DNA from: Amphritea balenae
GTDB lineage: Bacteria; Pseudomonadota; Gammaproteobacteria; Pseudomonadales; Balneatricaceae
Length of the DNA stretch: 64,000 nt
Direction of reading: 5' to 3'
Assembly (NCBI RefSeq): GCF_003858655.1
Contig: NZ_RQXV01000004.1
Span: 288,970-352,969 of the forward strand
The translations under genes were made by a program, and so were the position numbers. Positions 45,483 to 56,074 of the stretch are shown piece after piece; the first letter of the stretch is position 1, and each line of letters starts with the position of its first letter. The notes beneath the pieces are model-generated. The model was not told the DNA's origin and searched no databases. It was given only the letters and a program-made list of their open reading frames with translations.

Positions 45483-46667
45483 ATGACGTTGGCTGAGCGC
45501 TGGTTGTTACCAGACGGCGTTAAAGAGGTGTTGCCACCTCAAGCACTACAGGTAGAAGCTGCGCGTCGTCGTTTGCTTGATCTGTACGATAGCTGGGGCT
45601 ATGAATTAGTGATGACCCCGCTGATAGAGAATCTGGACTCGCTGTTAGTGGGTGTAGGTCGCGATCTTGAGTTGAATACCTTTAAGGTAACAGATCAGCT
45701 GACCGGTCGTATGTTAGGCGTGCGGGCTGATATTACTCAGCAGGTTGCGCGTATCGATGCAAATCATCTGACCAGTAATGGGCCGGTGCGTTTTTGTTAC
45801 TGCAGCACCGTATTGCATACTCTTCCTGCCAATCCACTTGCTTCCCGTAATCCTCTGCAGGTTGGTGCTGAGTTGTTTGGTCATTCAGGTGTTGCCAGTG
45901 ATGCTGAAATCATATCGCTGATGGTCGAAACACTGGACGCGATGCAGGTGAATCAGGAATTAAGCCTGGATCTGGGTCACGTGGGTATATACCGTGGTCT
46001 GATGGCTGAAGCGAAGCTGACTGATAATCAGGAAGCTGAATATTTCGAATTACTACAGCGTAAGGATCTGCCAGAAATTGGTCGCTTCCTGCGTGAGTCA
46101 GACCTGTCTGATGAGGTTAAAGCTCATCTTACCTTGTTGCCGACGCTGCATGGTGGGCGTGAGGTGTTGGCGCAGGCGCGCAGTAGTTTTACTGCGCAAG
46201 ACACATCTATCATTGAGGCGTTGGATTATCTGGATGCACTTGCAGATCAGATTAGTCAGCGCTATCCGCAGCTGGATCTGTATTTCGATCTCAGTGAATT
46301 GCGGGGTTATAACTATCATACCGGTATTGTCTTTGCTGCTTATGTACCACGTTTTGGTCAGGCGGTAGCGAAGGGTGGTCGTTATGATGAGGTTGGGCGT
46401 GACTTTGGTCGGGCCCGTCCGGCAACCGGATTCAGTGCTGATCTGAAAACGCTGGTTGAGCTTTCTCTGCTGGCTGATAAGTCAGGTCAGAAAGTAATTC
46501 TGGCGCCGGGATTCGGTGATTCAGCAGTGCAGGAAGCTGTGACTAAGCTGAGAGCTCAGGGTGAGCGTGTTGTTCAGCTGTTAGATGACTCTGTTGTGGA
46601 AGATGCGCAGCAGTTTACTCATCAGTTGGTACAGCAGGATGGAACTTGGGTTCTCAAGAGCCTGTAA
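45483..46667 (+). CDS. hisZ: ATP phosphoribosyltransferase regulatory subunit HisZ
   Basis: A 394-residue paralogue of HisRS without charging activity. It activates the short form of HisG at the first step of histidine synthesis. GYELVMTPLIENLDSLL, VRADITQQVARI and ELRGYNYHTGIVFAAYVP are the shared HisRS-like segments. It implies that a short-form hisG lies elsewhere. GGAG is 7 bases before the ATG. The place between yjeT and purA matches Pseudomonas. Confidence 0.95.
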   Translation: MTLAERWLLPDGVKEVLPPQALQVEAARRRLLDLYDSWGYELVMTPLIENLDSLLVGVGRDLELNTFKVTDQLTGRMLGVRADITQQVARIDANHLTSNGPVRFCYCSTVLHTLPANPLASRNPLQVGAELFGHSGVASDAEIISLMVETLDAMQVNQELSLDLGHVGIYRGLMAEAKLTDNQEAEYFELLQRKDLPEIGRFLRESDLSDEVKAHLTLLPTLHGGREVLAQARSSFTAQDTSIIEALDYLDALADQISQRYPQLDLYFDLSELRGYNYHTGIVFAAYVPRFGQAVAKGGRYDEVGRDFGRARPATGFSADLKTLVELSLLADKSGQKVILAPGFGDSAVQEAVTKLRAQGERVVQLLDDSVVEDAQQFTHQLVQQDGTWVLKSL

Positions 46668-46692
46668 ATTTTCAAGATTGATTAAACGCTAG

Positions 46693-47997
<1,305 letters not shown>

Positions 47998-48012
47998 ACG
48001 TTAGTTGAGTAT

Positions 48013-48046
48013 AAAAAAGCCCGATCATTAGTATCGGGCTTTTTTG
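48013..48046 (+). terminator. Terminator of purA
   Basis: GCCCGAT CATTAGT ATCGGGC (48019-48039), bordered by A and T runs. Confidence 0.88.
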
Positions 48047-48073
48047 TGTCTGTTTTAGGGTGATTTAAAGGCA

Positions 48074-48103
48074 TAAAAAAGCCGGGCATTGCCCGGCTTT
48101 TAT
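48074..48103 (-). terminator. Terminator of suhB
   Basis: GCCGGGC ATT GCCCGGC (48081-48097) with an A-run on the left that is the U-run on the minus strand. It is 13 bases past the suhB stop codon. Confidence 0.85.
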
Positions 48104-48115
48104 TAATCAGTGCGG

Positions 48116-48928
48116 TTACTTCAGTTCATCAGTCATTGCTGGACGAATGTTCTGTAACAGCGCTTTTAGAATCTTAGGGTTGCCGGCAACCAGATTGCCA
48201 GACTTAAGATAGTTGTTGTTGCCGGTGAAATCTGACATCAGACCGCCAGCTTCCTGAAGCATCAGAACACCGGCTTCCATTTCCCACTGGTTCAGACCGA
48301 TCTGGAAGAAACCATCTAAGCGACCTGCTGCAGTGTATGCAAGATTAAGTGCCGGAGAGCCGCCGCTGTAAATGCTGCCGCTTTCCATTGTGATGTTCTT
48401 AAAAATCTGCTGGAAAGAATCCAGGTGAGCTTTGTCGCTGTTGCGGCCGAAGAAGCCGCTACCGATCAGACAGCCATCCAGAGTTTTGTTATTGCTTACG
48501 CGCAAACGCTTTCCGTTTAGCTGAGCTCCACGACCCCGGCTTGCGGTGAATTCTTCACCGGTAATCGGGTTCAGGATGATTGCATGCTCTAACTTGCCGC
48601 TTTGGTGGCAGGCGATGCTCAGGGCAAACACCGGCAGAGCGTTGGAGAAGTTAGAGATGCTGTCGATCGGATTAACTGTCCATACAACATCACAAACCTT
48701 GTCTTCAGGTTTGTGAGTGCCGGTGTATTCACAGTCGATCTTGTGATCAGGGTACGCCTTATGGATCGTGTTAACGATAGTGCGTTCAGCTTGCTTGCAA
48801 GTGTCTTCGAGAAACTCGGTGACACTGGATTGCTCAGATTTGATCAGATCAAGACGTTCTACAGAACGGGCGATCTGTTCACCTGCGACGCGAGCTCCGC
48901 GCAGGGCGATATTAACCATCGGTTGCAT
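48116..48928 (-). CDS. suhB: Inositol-1-monophosphatase / SuhB
   Basis: A 270-residue Mg-dependent phosphatase of the IMPase family that, as SuhB, also takes part in rRNA transcription antitermination. Family motifs are present but altered: the first metal site reads CEYTGTH where GEE is usual, the second reads VWTVNPIDSISNFSNALP where DPLDGTTNF is usual, and the third reads NQWEMEAGVLMLQEAGG (family WD.AAG). The metal-binding Asp residues D of the DPLDG motif survive only in part. So catalytic activity is doubtful, while the regulatory role could remain. It is divergent from trmJ as in E. coli. Confidence 0.9.
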   Translation of the reverse strand: MQPMVNIALRGARVAGEQIARSVERLDLIKSEQSSVTEFLEDTCKQAERTIVNTIHKAYPDHKIDCEYTGTHKPEDKVCDVVWTVNPIDSISNFSNALPVFALSIACHQSGKLEHAIILNPITGEEFTASRGRGAQLNGKRLRVSNNKTLDGCLIGSGFFGRNSDKAHLDSFQQIFKNITMESGSIYSGGSPALNLAYTAAGRLDGFFQIGLNQWEMEAGVLMLQEAGGLMSDFTGNNNYLKSGNLVAGNPKILKALLQNIRPAMTDELK

Positions 48929-49060
48929 CAGTTAAACACCAATATAAGGGACCAAAGCGAGCATTATACAAAACAGTTGTCGCGGAAAGAACAGCTCATG
49001 ATTAATAGTTCGCTATTATCTGATAAAATGCGCTTCTTTTTTACAGATAATGGTCAAAAA

Positions 49061-49795
49061 ATGCTGGAAAACATCCGAATCGTGCTGGTGAACACAACTC
49101 ATCCCGGAAATATTGGTGGAGTAGCCCGGGCGATGAAGAATATGGGGTTGACCGATCTCTGTCTGGTGAAGCCGAAAACGTTTCCTCATGCCGATGCAGT
49201 AGCACGCGCAGCAGGTGCGGGTGATCTGCTGGATAGTGCATTGTTGGTGGAAGATCTTGATCAGGCGTTGGCAGATTGTCATCTTGTGGTAGGTACCAGT
49301 GCACGCAGCAGAACCATTCCCTGGCCACTGGTGAATCCTCGTGAGTTGGCTTCTATTGTGACGCCGTTACCACAAGAAACTAAAATTGCGATTGTGTTTG
49401 GGCGTGAGGATCGCGGGCTGACCAATGATGAGTTGCAGCGTTGTCATCATCATGTGCATATCCCTGTGAATGAAGATTTTAGCTCGTTGAATCTGGCTGC
49501 AGCCGTACAGGTGATTTCCTACGAGCTGCGCATGGCGCAACTGTTGTCTGTTGATTCGGATAAGCCGCAGTGGGGAACGGACTGGGATGTTGAGCTTGCT
49601 GAAAATCGTGAGTTGGAATTGTTGTTTGGCCACTTGGAGCAAACCCTGACAGAGATCGAGTTTCTAGACCCTGAAAAGCCACGCAATCTGATGCCGCGTT
49701 TGCGTCGATTATTGCTGAGGGCGGTGCCTGATAAGATAGAAGTTAATGTTTTACGTGGAATGCTGTCGGCGGTGCAGAAATATGGGCGACGATGA
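49061..49795 (+). CDS. trmJ: tRNA (cytidine/uridine-2'-O-)-methyltransferase TrmJ
   Basis: A SPOUT methyltransferase modifying ribose of C32/U32 in tRNAs. MLENIRIVLVNTTHPGNIGGVARAMKNMGL is the N-terminal signature, and FGREDRGLTNDELQRC plus SSLNLAAAVQVISYELRM form the trefoil-knot AdoMet site. I start at the ATG at 49061, matching the E. coli N terminus; the much longer frame reaches into suhB and is spurious. It is 244 residues. The iscR promoter follows downstream. Confidence 0.94.
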   Translation: MLENIRIVLVNTTHPGNIGGVARAMKNMGLTDLCLVKPKTFPHADAVARAAGAGDLLDSALLVEDLDQALADCHLVVGTSARSRTIPWPLVNPRELASIVTPLPQETKIAIVFGREDRGLTNDELQRCHHHVHIPVNEDFSSLNLAAAVQVISYELRMAQLLSVDSDKPQWGTDWDVELAENRELELLFGHLEQTLTEIEFLDPEKPRNLMPRLRRLLLRAVPDKIEVNVLRGMLSAVQKYGRR

Positions 49796-49883
49796 CGTTT
49801 CAGGGCGGTGTTTGTAATCAAAAGCTGCTAGAATTCGCAGCCGTTTATAAAACCATTAAAGCCTGACTGAATTAGTTGGTTAA

Positions 49884-49916
49884 ATAGTTGACCAAAAAGG
49901 TAGGGTATTGCATAAT
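49884..49916 (+). promoter_or_regulatory. iscR promoter with overlapping IscR type 1 site
   Basis: TTGACC (49888-49893), 17-base spacer, CATAAT (49911-49916): a good sigma-70 promoter. The 25 bases 49884-49908 (ATAGTTGACC ... GGTAGGGTAT) match the type 1 Fe-S IscR box (ATASYYGAC ... GTCRRSTAT) in the left half and loosely in the right. This would give feedback repression by [2Fe-2S] IscR, as in E. coli. Confidence 0.7.
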
Positions 49917-49963
49917 GCTCCCAGCTTTGTCGCAGGACAAGCAGATGATGGAGAGATGGTGCG

Positions 49964-50449
49964 ATGCGATTAACGACTAAAGGCCGCTATGCGGTGACAG
50001 CAATGCTGGATCTGGCGATTCATGCGGGCGAGGGACCAGTCAGTCTGGCGGATATATCTGAGCGGCAGGGCATATCGTTGTCCTACCTTGAGCAGCTGTT
50101 TGCCAAATTGCGTCGCAATGAACTGGTGCGAAGTGTACGTGGTCCTGGTGGTGGTTACCAGTTGAATCGAGAGCAGCGAGATATTGATGTTGCCCAGGTG
50201 ATTGATGCGGTGAATGAATCTGTTGATGCGACCGGCTGTGGACATAGCGGTGGCTGTCAGGATGGAAATACCTGTCTTACTCATCATCTGTGGTGTGATC
50301 TGAGTAGTCAGATCCATGATTTTTTGAGTCAGATCAGTCTGGCTGATCTGATGACACGTAAAGATGTTAAAACTGTTGCTGAGCGACAGGACAGAGAGCA
50401 GCTAGCGTCATTTGAAGACTCACTTATTTCAGCAAAAGTAACTGCCTGA
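49964..50449 (+). CDS. iscR: Fe-S cluster-responsive regulator IscR
   Basis: A 161-residue Rrf2-family repressor. Winged helix (about 1-60: [32 protein letters not shown]) and a cluster site with C92, C98, C104 and H107, exactly the [2Fe-2S] ligands of E. coli IscR. With a cluster it represses the isc operon; without one it controls other promoters. Its own promoter overlaps an IscR-type box. Confidence 0.98.
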   Translation: MRLTTKGRYAVTAMLDLAIHAGEGPVSLADISERQGISLSYLEQLFAKLRRNELVRSVRGPGGGYQLNREQRDIDVAQVIDAVNESVDATGCGHSGGCQDGNTCLTHHLWCDLSSQIHDFLSQISLADLMTRKDVKTVAERQDREQLASFEDSLISAKVTA

Positions 50450-50483
50450 TCTGATAAATCAGGTGTTTGGAGAAGTATAGATA

Positions 50484-51698
50484 ATGAAATTACCAATCTA
50501 CTTTGATTACTCTGCAACAACGCCGGTTGATCCCCGTGTTGCGGAAAAGATGATCGAATGTCTCACAATGGACGGTAATTTCGGTAACCCGGCATCCCGT
50601 TCTCATCTGTATGGCTGGAAAGCTGAAGAAGCAGTTGAAACCGCACGCCGTCAGGTTGCTGATCTGATGAATGCAGATCCTCGCGAGATTGTATGGACCT
50701 CCGGAGCAACGGAATCCGATAACCTGGCGATTAAAGGTGTTGCACATTTTTACCAGAAAAAAGGTAAGCACATTATTACCTCAAAGATTGAGCATAAGGC
50801 GGTACTGGATACCTGTCGTCAGCTTGAGCGTGAAGGTTTTGAGGTAACTTATCTGGATCCGGATAAAGAGGGTATTATTCAGCCGCAAGCGATCGCTGAT
50901 GCGCTGCGTGATGATACGATTCTTGTTTCTGTGATGCATGTGAATAACGAGATTGGTGTTATTAATGATATTGCCGCTATTGGTGAAATAACCCGTGCTA
51001 ACGGTGTGTTGTTTCACGTTGATGCGGCACAGAGTGCCGGTAAGGTTGAGATCGATGTTGTTGCGATGAAAGTGGATCTGATCTCGCTTTCTGCTCATAA
51101 GATGTATGGACCTAAAGGCCAGGGTGCACTCTATGTGCGCCGTAAGCCGCGGGTTCGTTTGGAAGCGCAGATTCATGGCGGTGGTCATGAGCGTGGTATG
51201 CGTTCTGGCACTCTGGCGACACATCAGATTGTTGGTATGGGCGAAGCTGCACGTATCGCAAAAGCTGAAATGGCTCAGGAAAAAGACAAGATTCTGGCAT
51301 TGCGTCAGCGTTTCTGGGATGGTCTTGCTGATATGGAAGAGATCTATCTGAATGGTTCTGCTGAGCAGCGTTATATCGGTAACATGAATGTCAGTTTCAA
51401 CTATGTTGAAGGTGAGTCTCTGTTGATGTCTCTGAAAGATCTGGCTGTTTCCTCTGGTTCTGCCTGTACTTCGGCAAGCCTGGAGCCTTCTTATGTGCTT
51501 CGCGCATTAGGGCTGAATGATGAGATGGCGCATAGTTCAATTCGTTTCTCCATCGGTCGTTTCACGACAGAGCAAAATATTGATGAAGCTGTTGCTCAGA
51601 TTCGCACAGCTGTGGGTAAACTCCGTGAACTGTCTCCGCTGTGGGATATGTATAAAGACGGTGTGGATTTAAGCAAGGTTGAGTGGGTTCATCACTGA
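50484..51698 (+). CDS. iscS: Cysteine desulfurase IscS
   Basis: PLP enzyme that takes sulfur from cysteine for Fe-S clusters and tRNA thiolation. [17 protein letters not shown] holds the PLP lysine, and [17 protein letters not shown] carries the catalytic cysteine loop. Length is 404, as in E. coli. Second gene of the isc operon. Confidence 0.98.
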   Translation: MKLPIYFDYSATTPVDPRVAEKMIECLTMDGNFGNPASRSHLYGWKAEEAVETARRQVADLMNADPREIVWTSGATESDNLAIKGVAHFYQKKGKHIITSKIEHKAVLDTCRQLEREGFEVTYLDPDKEGIIQPQAIADALRDDTILVSVMHVNNEIGVINDIAAIGEITRANGVLFHVDAAQSAGKVEIDVVAMKVDLISLSAHKMYGPKGQGALYVRRKPRVRLEAQIHGGGHERGMRSGTLATHQIVGMGEAARIAKAEMAQEKDKILALRQRFWDGLADMEEIYLNGSAEQRYIGNMNVSFNYVEGESLLMSLKDLAVSSGSACTSASLEPSYVLRALGLNDEMAHSSIRFSIGRFTTEQNIDEAVAQIRTAVGKLRELSPLWDMYKDGVDLSKVEWVHH

Positions 51699-51735
51699 TT
51701 TGATAATCAGTTGAGCACCATGTGAGGAGGTCGTT

Positions 51736-52122
51736 ATGGCTTATAGTGAACAGGTTATCGATCATTACGAGAATCCGCGTAATGTTGGTAAAATGAATGA
51801 CAAAGATGGAAGCGTTGGTACGGGTATGGTGGGAGCGCCTGCTTGTGGTGACGTAATGCGTCTGCAGATTAAAGTCAGCGATGAAGGCATTATTGAAGAT
51901 GCTAAGTTCAAGACCTACGGCTGTGGTTCTGCAATTGCTTCAAGCTCACTGGTTACTGAGTGGGTTAAAGGGATGAGCCTGGATGAAGCGCAGGACTTGA
52001 AAAACACTACGATTGCTGAAGAACTGGCGCTACCGCCGGTTAAAATCCACTGCTCAGTTCTGGCAGAGGATGCGATCAAGGCCGCGGTTGCTGATTACAA
52101 AGAGAAGCAGACCAAGAAGTAA
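51736..52122 (+). CDS. iscU: Fe-S scaffold IscU
   Basis: A 128-residue scaffold on which [2Fe-2S] clusters are built. The three ligand cysteines are in GAPACGDVM, KTYGCGSAIASSS and KIHCSVLAEDA. LPPVK, the site bound by HscA, is present. A strong ribosome binding site (GAGGAGG) precedes the ATG. Confidence 0.98.
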   Translation: MAYSEQVIDHYENPRNVGKMNDKDGSVGTGMVGAPACGDVMRLQIKVSDEGIIEDAKFKTYGCGSAIASSSLVTEWVKGMSLDEAQDLKNTTIAEELALPPVKIHCSVLAEDAIKAAVADYKEKQTKK

Positions 52123-52157
52123 CAGAGCAGAGTAAGCTCTTGGGAGTGTAACATTCG

Positions 52158-52481
52158 ATGGCAATTACAATGACACCGGCTGCGTCGCAGCATGTAAGCA
52201 GATACCTTGATTCCCGTGGCCATGGCTTTGGAATCCGTCTGGGGGTTCGTACTTCAGGCTGCTCCGGTATGGCTTATGTGCTTGAATTCGTGGATGATAT
52301 CGCCGAAGAAGATGAGGTCTTTGAGACTGAAGGTGTAAAGATTGTTATCGACCCCAAGAGTCTGTTGTACCTTGACGGAACTGAGTTGGACTTTACCAAA
52401 GAGGGGTTGAATGAAGGTTTTAAGTTCAATAACCCTAATGTGAAGAATGAGTGTGGTTGTGGCGAGAGCTTCAATATCTGA
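52158..52481 (+). CDS. iscA: A-type Fe-S carrier IscA
   Basis: A 107-residue carrier that passes clusters to apo-proteins. The three conserved cysteines are in [10 protein letters not shown] (C35) and ECGCGES (C99, C101). It is the fourth gene of the operon. Confidence 0.97.
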   Translation: MAITMTPAASQHVSRYLDSRGHGFGIRLGVRTSGCSGMAYVLEFVDDIAEEDEVFETEGVKIVIDPKSLLYLDGTELDFTKEGLNEGFKFNNPNVKNECGCGESFNI

Positions 52482-52510
52482 TTCATAATTTTTTACCTGC
52501 TGGTTTACAG

Positions 52511-53050
52511 ATGGATATTACCCAGAGCTATTTCGAATTTTTAGGTCTGCCGGTCAGCTATCAACTGGATCAGCAGGCGCTTTCTGAGCGAGCCCGGGAA
52601 TTGCAGAAAACATTGCATCCGGATCGCTTTTCTCATCTTTCTGATCGGGAGCGCAGGCTTTCGGTTCAGTATACGGCTTATCTCAATGAAGCCGTTGCTA
52701 CCTTAAAGAACCCGCTAACACGGGCGCAGTATCTGTTACAGCTGGAAGGTGTAGATACTTTTTCCGAAAGCCGTGTGCAGCTTGACCCTATGTTCCTGAT
52801 GCAACAGATGGAGCTTCGAGAGGCGGTCGAGTCGATACCTGATGCGGACGATCCCGAAGCAGAAATTGAAGAGCAGTTGCAGGTAGTAGAGCAGCAGATG
52901 CAAGAGTTGCGTCAGCAGTTTGCTACATTCTGTGTCCAAAATTCACCCTCAGCTCTGGAAGCCGCGGCTGCCTGTGTCAGAAAGATGCAGTTTATAGATA
53001 AGCTTGGCCGTGAAATTGAGCTGCTGGAAGATCAACTTTTCGACGACTAA
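52511..53050 (+). CDS. hscB: Co-chaperone HscB
   Basis: J-domain protein that brings IscU to HscA. The HPD motif is in LQKTLHPDRFSHLSDRERR; the C-terminal coiled-coil binds IscU. The ATG at 52511 (MDITQSYFEFLGLP) matches the family start; the longer frame overlaps iscA. It is 179 residues. Confidence 0.96.
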   Translation: MDITQSYFEFLGLPVSYQLDQQALSERARELQKTLHPDRFSHLSDRERRLSVQYTAYLNEAVATLKNPLTRAQYLLQLEGVDTFSESRVQLDPMFLMQQMELREAVESIPDADDPEAEIEEQLQVVEQQMQELRQQFATFCVQNSPSALEAAAACVRKMQFIDKLGREIELLEDQLFDD

Positions 53051-53056
53051 AACATT

Positions 53057-54931
53057 ATGGCGCTATTGCAGATTGCAGAACCGGGGCAGAGCCCTGAACC
53101 CCATCAGCGAAAGCTGGCGGTAGGCATCGATTTAGGTACAACCAACTCATTGGTTGCCACCGTTCGTAGTGGTGATGCAGCTACTTTGGCGGATGAAGGG
53201 GGTAGTCATCTGCTACCTTCGGTCGTGCGTTATACCGAGCAGGGTGTCGTTATTGGTCAGGCTGCATTAGCTCAGGCTTCGGTCGATCCTTTTAATACTA
53301 TCGTATCCGTGAAACGGCTGATGGGTCGTGGCGCTAAAGATCTGAAAGGTTTGCACGGTGAGGCGGTATATCGCTTTGCTGATCGTGAAGGTGGTATGCC
53401 TTTTCTGCAAACGGTTGCCGGCGATAAGAGTCCGGTTGAAATCTCTGGTGAGATACTGAAAACCCTTAAAGCCCGTGCACTTGCTACTTTGGATGGTGAG
53501 CTGGAGGGGGCTGTAATTACAGTGCCGGCTTATTTTGACGATGCGCAGCGTCAGGCCACAAAAGATGCGGCTCAACTGGCGGGGATTAAGGTCTTACGTT
53601 TATTGAATGAGCCTACTGCCGCAGCGGTTGCTTACGGTTTGGATGAGGGGGCTGAAGGGGTTATCGCTGTTTATGATCTGGGCGGTGGTACCTTTGATAT
53701 CTCAATTCTGCGATTAAATAAAGGTGTGTTTGAAGTTCTTTCTACCGGCGGAGATAGTGCGCTGGGTGGTGATGATTTTGATCTGGCGCTGGCGCAGTGG
53801 TTTTTAGAGCAATTAGGTGGTGCTGAGGTTGTTGCGGGTGAGTCCCGTTATCTGACAGAAAAAGCGCGCTGGACTAAAGAGCAGCTAACAGATAATGAGA
53901 GCGTCAGGGTTGAGCTTGATCACGGTGGTCAGAAAGTAGAGTTAGATGTTACCCGTGAGTTGTTTGATGGTCTGATAAATGACCTGGTTGGAAAAACAGT
54001 ACGAGCCTGTCGTCGGGCATTGAAAGATGCGGATGTGACAGCCGATGAAGTACTGGAAGTGGTTATGGTTGGGGGCAGTACCCGGGTGCCTTTAGTAAGG
54101 AGTCGGGTAGAGAAATTCTTCAACCGTAAGCCGCATATCGATATTGATCCTGACCGCGTGGTTGCGGTAGGTGCCGCTATTCAGGCAGATGTTCTGGCGG
54201 GGAATAAGCCTGATAGCGAGATGTTGCTGTTGGATGTATTGCCGCTTTCGTTGGGCTTGGAAACCATGGGTGGTCTGGCGGAAAAAGTTATCCACAGAAA
54301 TACCTCTATCCCGGTTGCGCGGGCGCAGGAGTTTACCACCTATCAGGATGGTCAGACTGCGATGATGATTCATGTAGTACAGGGTGAGCGTGAGCTGATC
54401 AGTGATTGTCGCTCGCTGGCGCAGTTTGTATTGCGTGGTATTCCGCCTATGGCTGCAGGTGCAGCTAAGATTCGGGTGTCTTTTCAGGTAGATGCGGATG
54501 GCTTGCTGAGTGTGTCGGCTAAAGAGCTGTCTACCGGTGTTGAAAGTGAGATTCAGGTTAAACCATCTTATGGTCTGGCTGATAATGAAATTGCAGCGAT
54601 GCTGAAGGCATCTTATTCCAACGCTGAAGAGGATATGCAGGCCCGCAGTTTGCGTGAGCAGCAGGTCGAGGCCGATCGGTTATTGGTTTCCCTGGATCAG
54701 GCAATTGAAACTGACGGCGCGACGTTACTGACGGCTGAAGAGATCAAGCATCTGCAGGAGCAGATGGCAATTCTGCTGGCGCTGCGTAACGGCGAAGATT
54801 ATAAAGCGATTGAATATGGCGTACAGGTGTTAGCTCAGGCGAGTGACTTCTTTGCTGCGCGTCGTATGGATCAAAGTATTAAGAATGCTCTTAAAGGGCA
54901 TAGTGTTGATGAAATTGAGGGGAATACCTGA
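53057..54931 (+). CDS. hscA: Hsp70-type chaperone HscA
   Basis: Specialised Hsp70 of Fe-S assembly. [27 protein letters not shown] and [14 protein letters not shown] are the nucleotide-binding motifs; the substrate domain follows (about 390-620). Length is 624. It overlaps fdx by one base. Confidence 0.97.
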   Translation: MALLQIAEPGQSPEPHQRKLAVGIDLGTTNSLVATVRSGDAATLADEGGSHLLPSVVRYTEQGVVIGQAALAQASVDPFNTIVSVKRLMGRGAKDLKGLHGEAVYRFADREGGMPFLQTVAGDKSPVEISGEILKTLKARALATLDGELEGAVITVPAYFDDAQRQATKDAAQLAGIKVLRLLNEPTAAAVAYGLDEGAEGVIAVYDLGGGTFDISILRLNKGVFEVLSTGGDSALGGDDFDLALAQWFLEQLGGAEVVAGESRYLTEKARWTKEQLTDNESVRVELDHGGQKVELDVTRELFDGLINDLVGKTVRACRRALKDADVTADEVLEVVMVGGSTRVPLVRSRVEKFFNRKPHIDIDPDRVVAVGAAIQADVLAGNKPDSEMLLLDVLPLSLGLETMGGLAEKVIHRNTSIPVARAQEFTTYQDGQTAMMIHVVQGERELISDCRSLAQFVLRGIPPMAAGAAKIRVSFQVDADGLLSVSAKELSTGVESEIQVKPSYGLADNEIAAMLKASYSNAEEDMQARSLREQQVEADRLLVSLDQAIETDGATLLTAEEIKHLQEQMAILLALRNGEDYKAIEYGVQVLAQASDFFAARRMDQSIKNALKGHSVDEIEGNT

Positions 54932-55269
54932 TGCCGCAGATTATTTTTCTGCCCCATGATGAGCTTTGTCCAGAGGGTAAAGTTATTGAGGCTGAAGCGG
55001 GTGAGACTATCTGTGATGCAGCGTTGCGTGAAGGCATTGAGATTGAGCATGCCTGTGAGAAGTCTTGTGCCTGTACAACTTGTCATGTGATCGTGCGTGA
55101 AGGCTTTGATTCCATGGAAGAGTCGGATGAGCTTGAAGACGATATGCTGGATAAAGCCTGGGGGCTGGAGCCGGAATCAAGACTGAGTTGTCAGTCTGTT
55201 GTTGCGGATGAGGATCTGGTAGTAGAGATTCCAAAGTACACCATTAATCAGGTGTCCGAGCGGCACTGA
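54931..55269 (+). CDS. fdx: [2Fe-2S] ferredoxin of the isc system
   Basis: A 112-residue adrenodoxin-type ferredoxin that gives electrons for cluster assembly. Ligand cysteines are C42, C48, C51 (in HACEKSCACTTCHVIV) and one in RLSCQSV. Its ATG shares one base with the hscA stop codon. Confidence 0.96.
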   Translation: MPQIIFLPHDELCPEGKVIEAEAGETICDAALREGIEIEHACEKSCACTTCHVIVREGFDSMEESDELEDDMLDKAWGLEPESRLSCQSVVADEDLVVEIPKYTINQVSERH

Positions 55270-55283
55270 GTCGGAGGTTAGTG

Positions 55284-55478
55284 ATGAAGTGGGTAGAAGT
55301 TTACGATATTGCTATCGAGCTGGATGAGAAATATCCTGATATTGATCCGATAACCGTTAGTTTTCCTGACCTTTATGAATGGGTTATGGCATTGGATGGG
55401 TTTGATGATGACCCGAATCATTGCGGTGAAAAAGTGTTAGAAGCGATTCAGATGGCCTGGATCGAAGAGCGACAATAG
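55284..55478 (+). CDS. iscX: Fe-S assembly protein IscX
   Basis: A 64-residue acidic adaptor that binds IscS and tunes cluster production. KWVEVYDIAIELDEKYPDIDP and FPDLYEWVMAL match the family. I use the ATG at 55284, with GGAGG 6 bases upstream, not the GTG three bases earlier. Last gene of the operon; a terminator follows. Confidence 0.95.
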   Translation: MKWVEVYDIAIELDEKYPDIDPITVSFPDLYEWVMALDGFDDDPNHCGEKVLEAIQMAWIEERQ

Positions 55479-55486
55479 AATGATCT

Positions 55487-55514
55487 TAAAAAGCCCGCAA
55501 TTGCGGGCTTTTTT
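55487..55514 (+). terminator. Terminator of the isc operon
   Basis: Perfect stem AAAAGCCCGCAA TTGCGGGCTTTT followed by TT. It starts about 10 bases after the iscX stop codon. Confidence 0.88.
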
Positions 55515-55552
55515 GATGCTGTATGGTGCTGTTCACTGGTGGGTTGTTAGCG

Positions 55553-55558
55553 TATAAT
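55553..55558 (+). promoter_or_regulatory. Likely -10 box for ndk
   Basis: TATAAT in GCGTATAATTGCG, 53 bases before the ndk ATG. No good -35 is seen 16-18 bases upstream. Confidence 0.35.
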
Positions 55559-55610
55559 TGCGCGTTAAATTTTTTTAGTGTCTGGAACTTATACAGAGGA
55601 TTAATAGCAC

Positions 55611-56018
55611 ATGGCTATCGAACGTACTTTTTCTATTATCAAGCCTGATGCAGTAGCGAAAAACGTTATTGGTAAAATCGCTTCCCGCTTCGAGTCTAAC
55701 GGCCTGAAGATGGTTGAGATGCAGCTGAAGCAACTGACTCGTGAAGAAGCTGAAGGTTTTTACGCAGAGCATAAAGAGCGTCCTTTCTTCGGCGATCTGG
55801 TTGAGTTCATGACTTCTGGTCCTGTTGTTGTTCAGGTTCTGGAAGGTGAGAACGCTATCGCTCTGAACCGTGAACTGATGGGCGCTACTAACCCACAGGA
55901 AGCGGCTGAAGGAACTATCCGTCGCGATTTCGCTCAGTCTATTGATGCGAATGCCGTACACGGTTCTGATTCGCCTGCATCTGCAGAGCGCGAGATTGCT
56001 TACTTCTTCGGTAAGTAA
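55611..56018 (+). CDS. ndk: Nucleoside diphosphate kinase
   Basis: Moves the terminal phosphate among NTPs and NDPs through a phospho-histidine. [35 protein letters not shown] and [20 protein letters not shown] (the catalytic His) are all present. It is 135 residues, ending at YFFGK, so it lacks about 8 residues that close the protein in E. coli and Pseudomonas (143). Confidence 0.97.
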   Translation: MAIERTFSIIKPDAVAKNVIGKIASRFESNGLKMVEMQLKQLTREEAEGFYAEHKERPFFGDLVEFMTSGPVVVQVLEGENAIALNRELMGATNPQEAAEGTIRRDFAQSIDANAVHGSDSPASAEREIAYFFGK

Positions 56019-56025
56019 TCCCCTG

Positions 56026-56049
56026 CGGGTCGCTGTTAACAGCGACCCG
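56026..56049. repeat. Perfect 24-base palindrome between ndk and rlmN
   Basis: The 12-base arm CGGGTCGCTGTT is followed directly by its exact reverse complement. There is no T-run after it (TCATTTC). It lies 7 bases after the ndk stop and 25 bases before the rlmN start I choose. It may act as a weak terminator or a transcript-stabilising hairpin. Confidence 0.8.
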
Positions 56050-56074
56050 TCATTTCATGAAAGTTGAGACCCCT

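Noticed and set aside
48602..49060. Long N-terminal extension of trmJ
   Set aside because: It overlaps suhB on the other strand, and the family start is at 49061.
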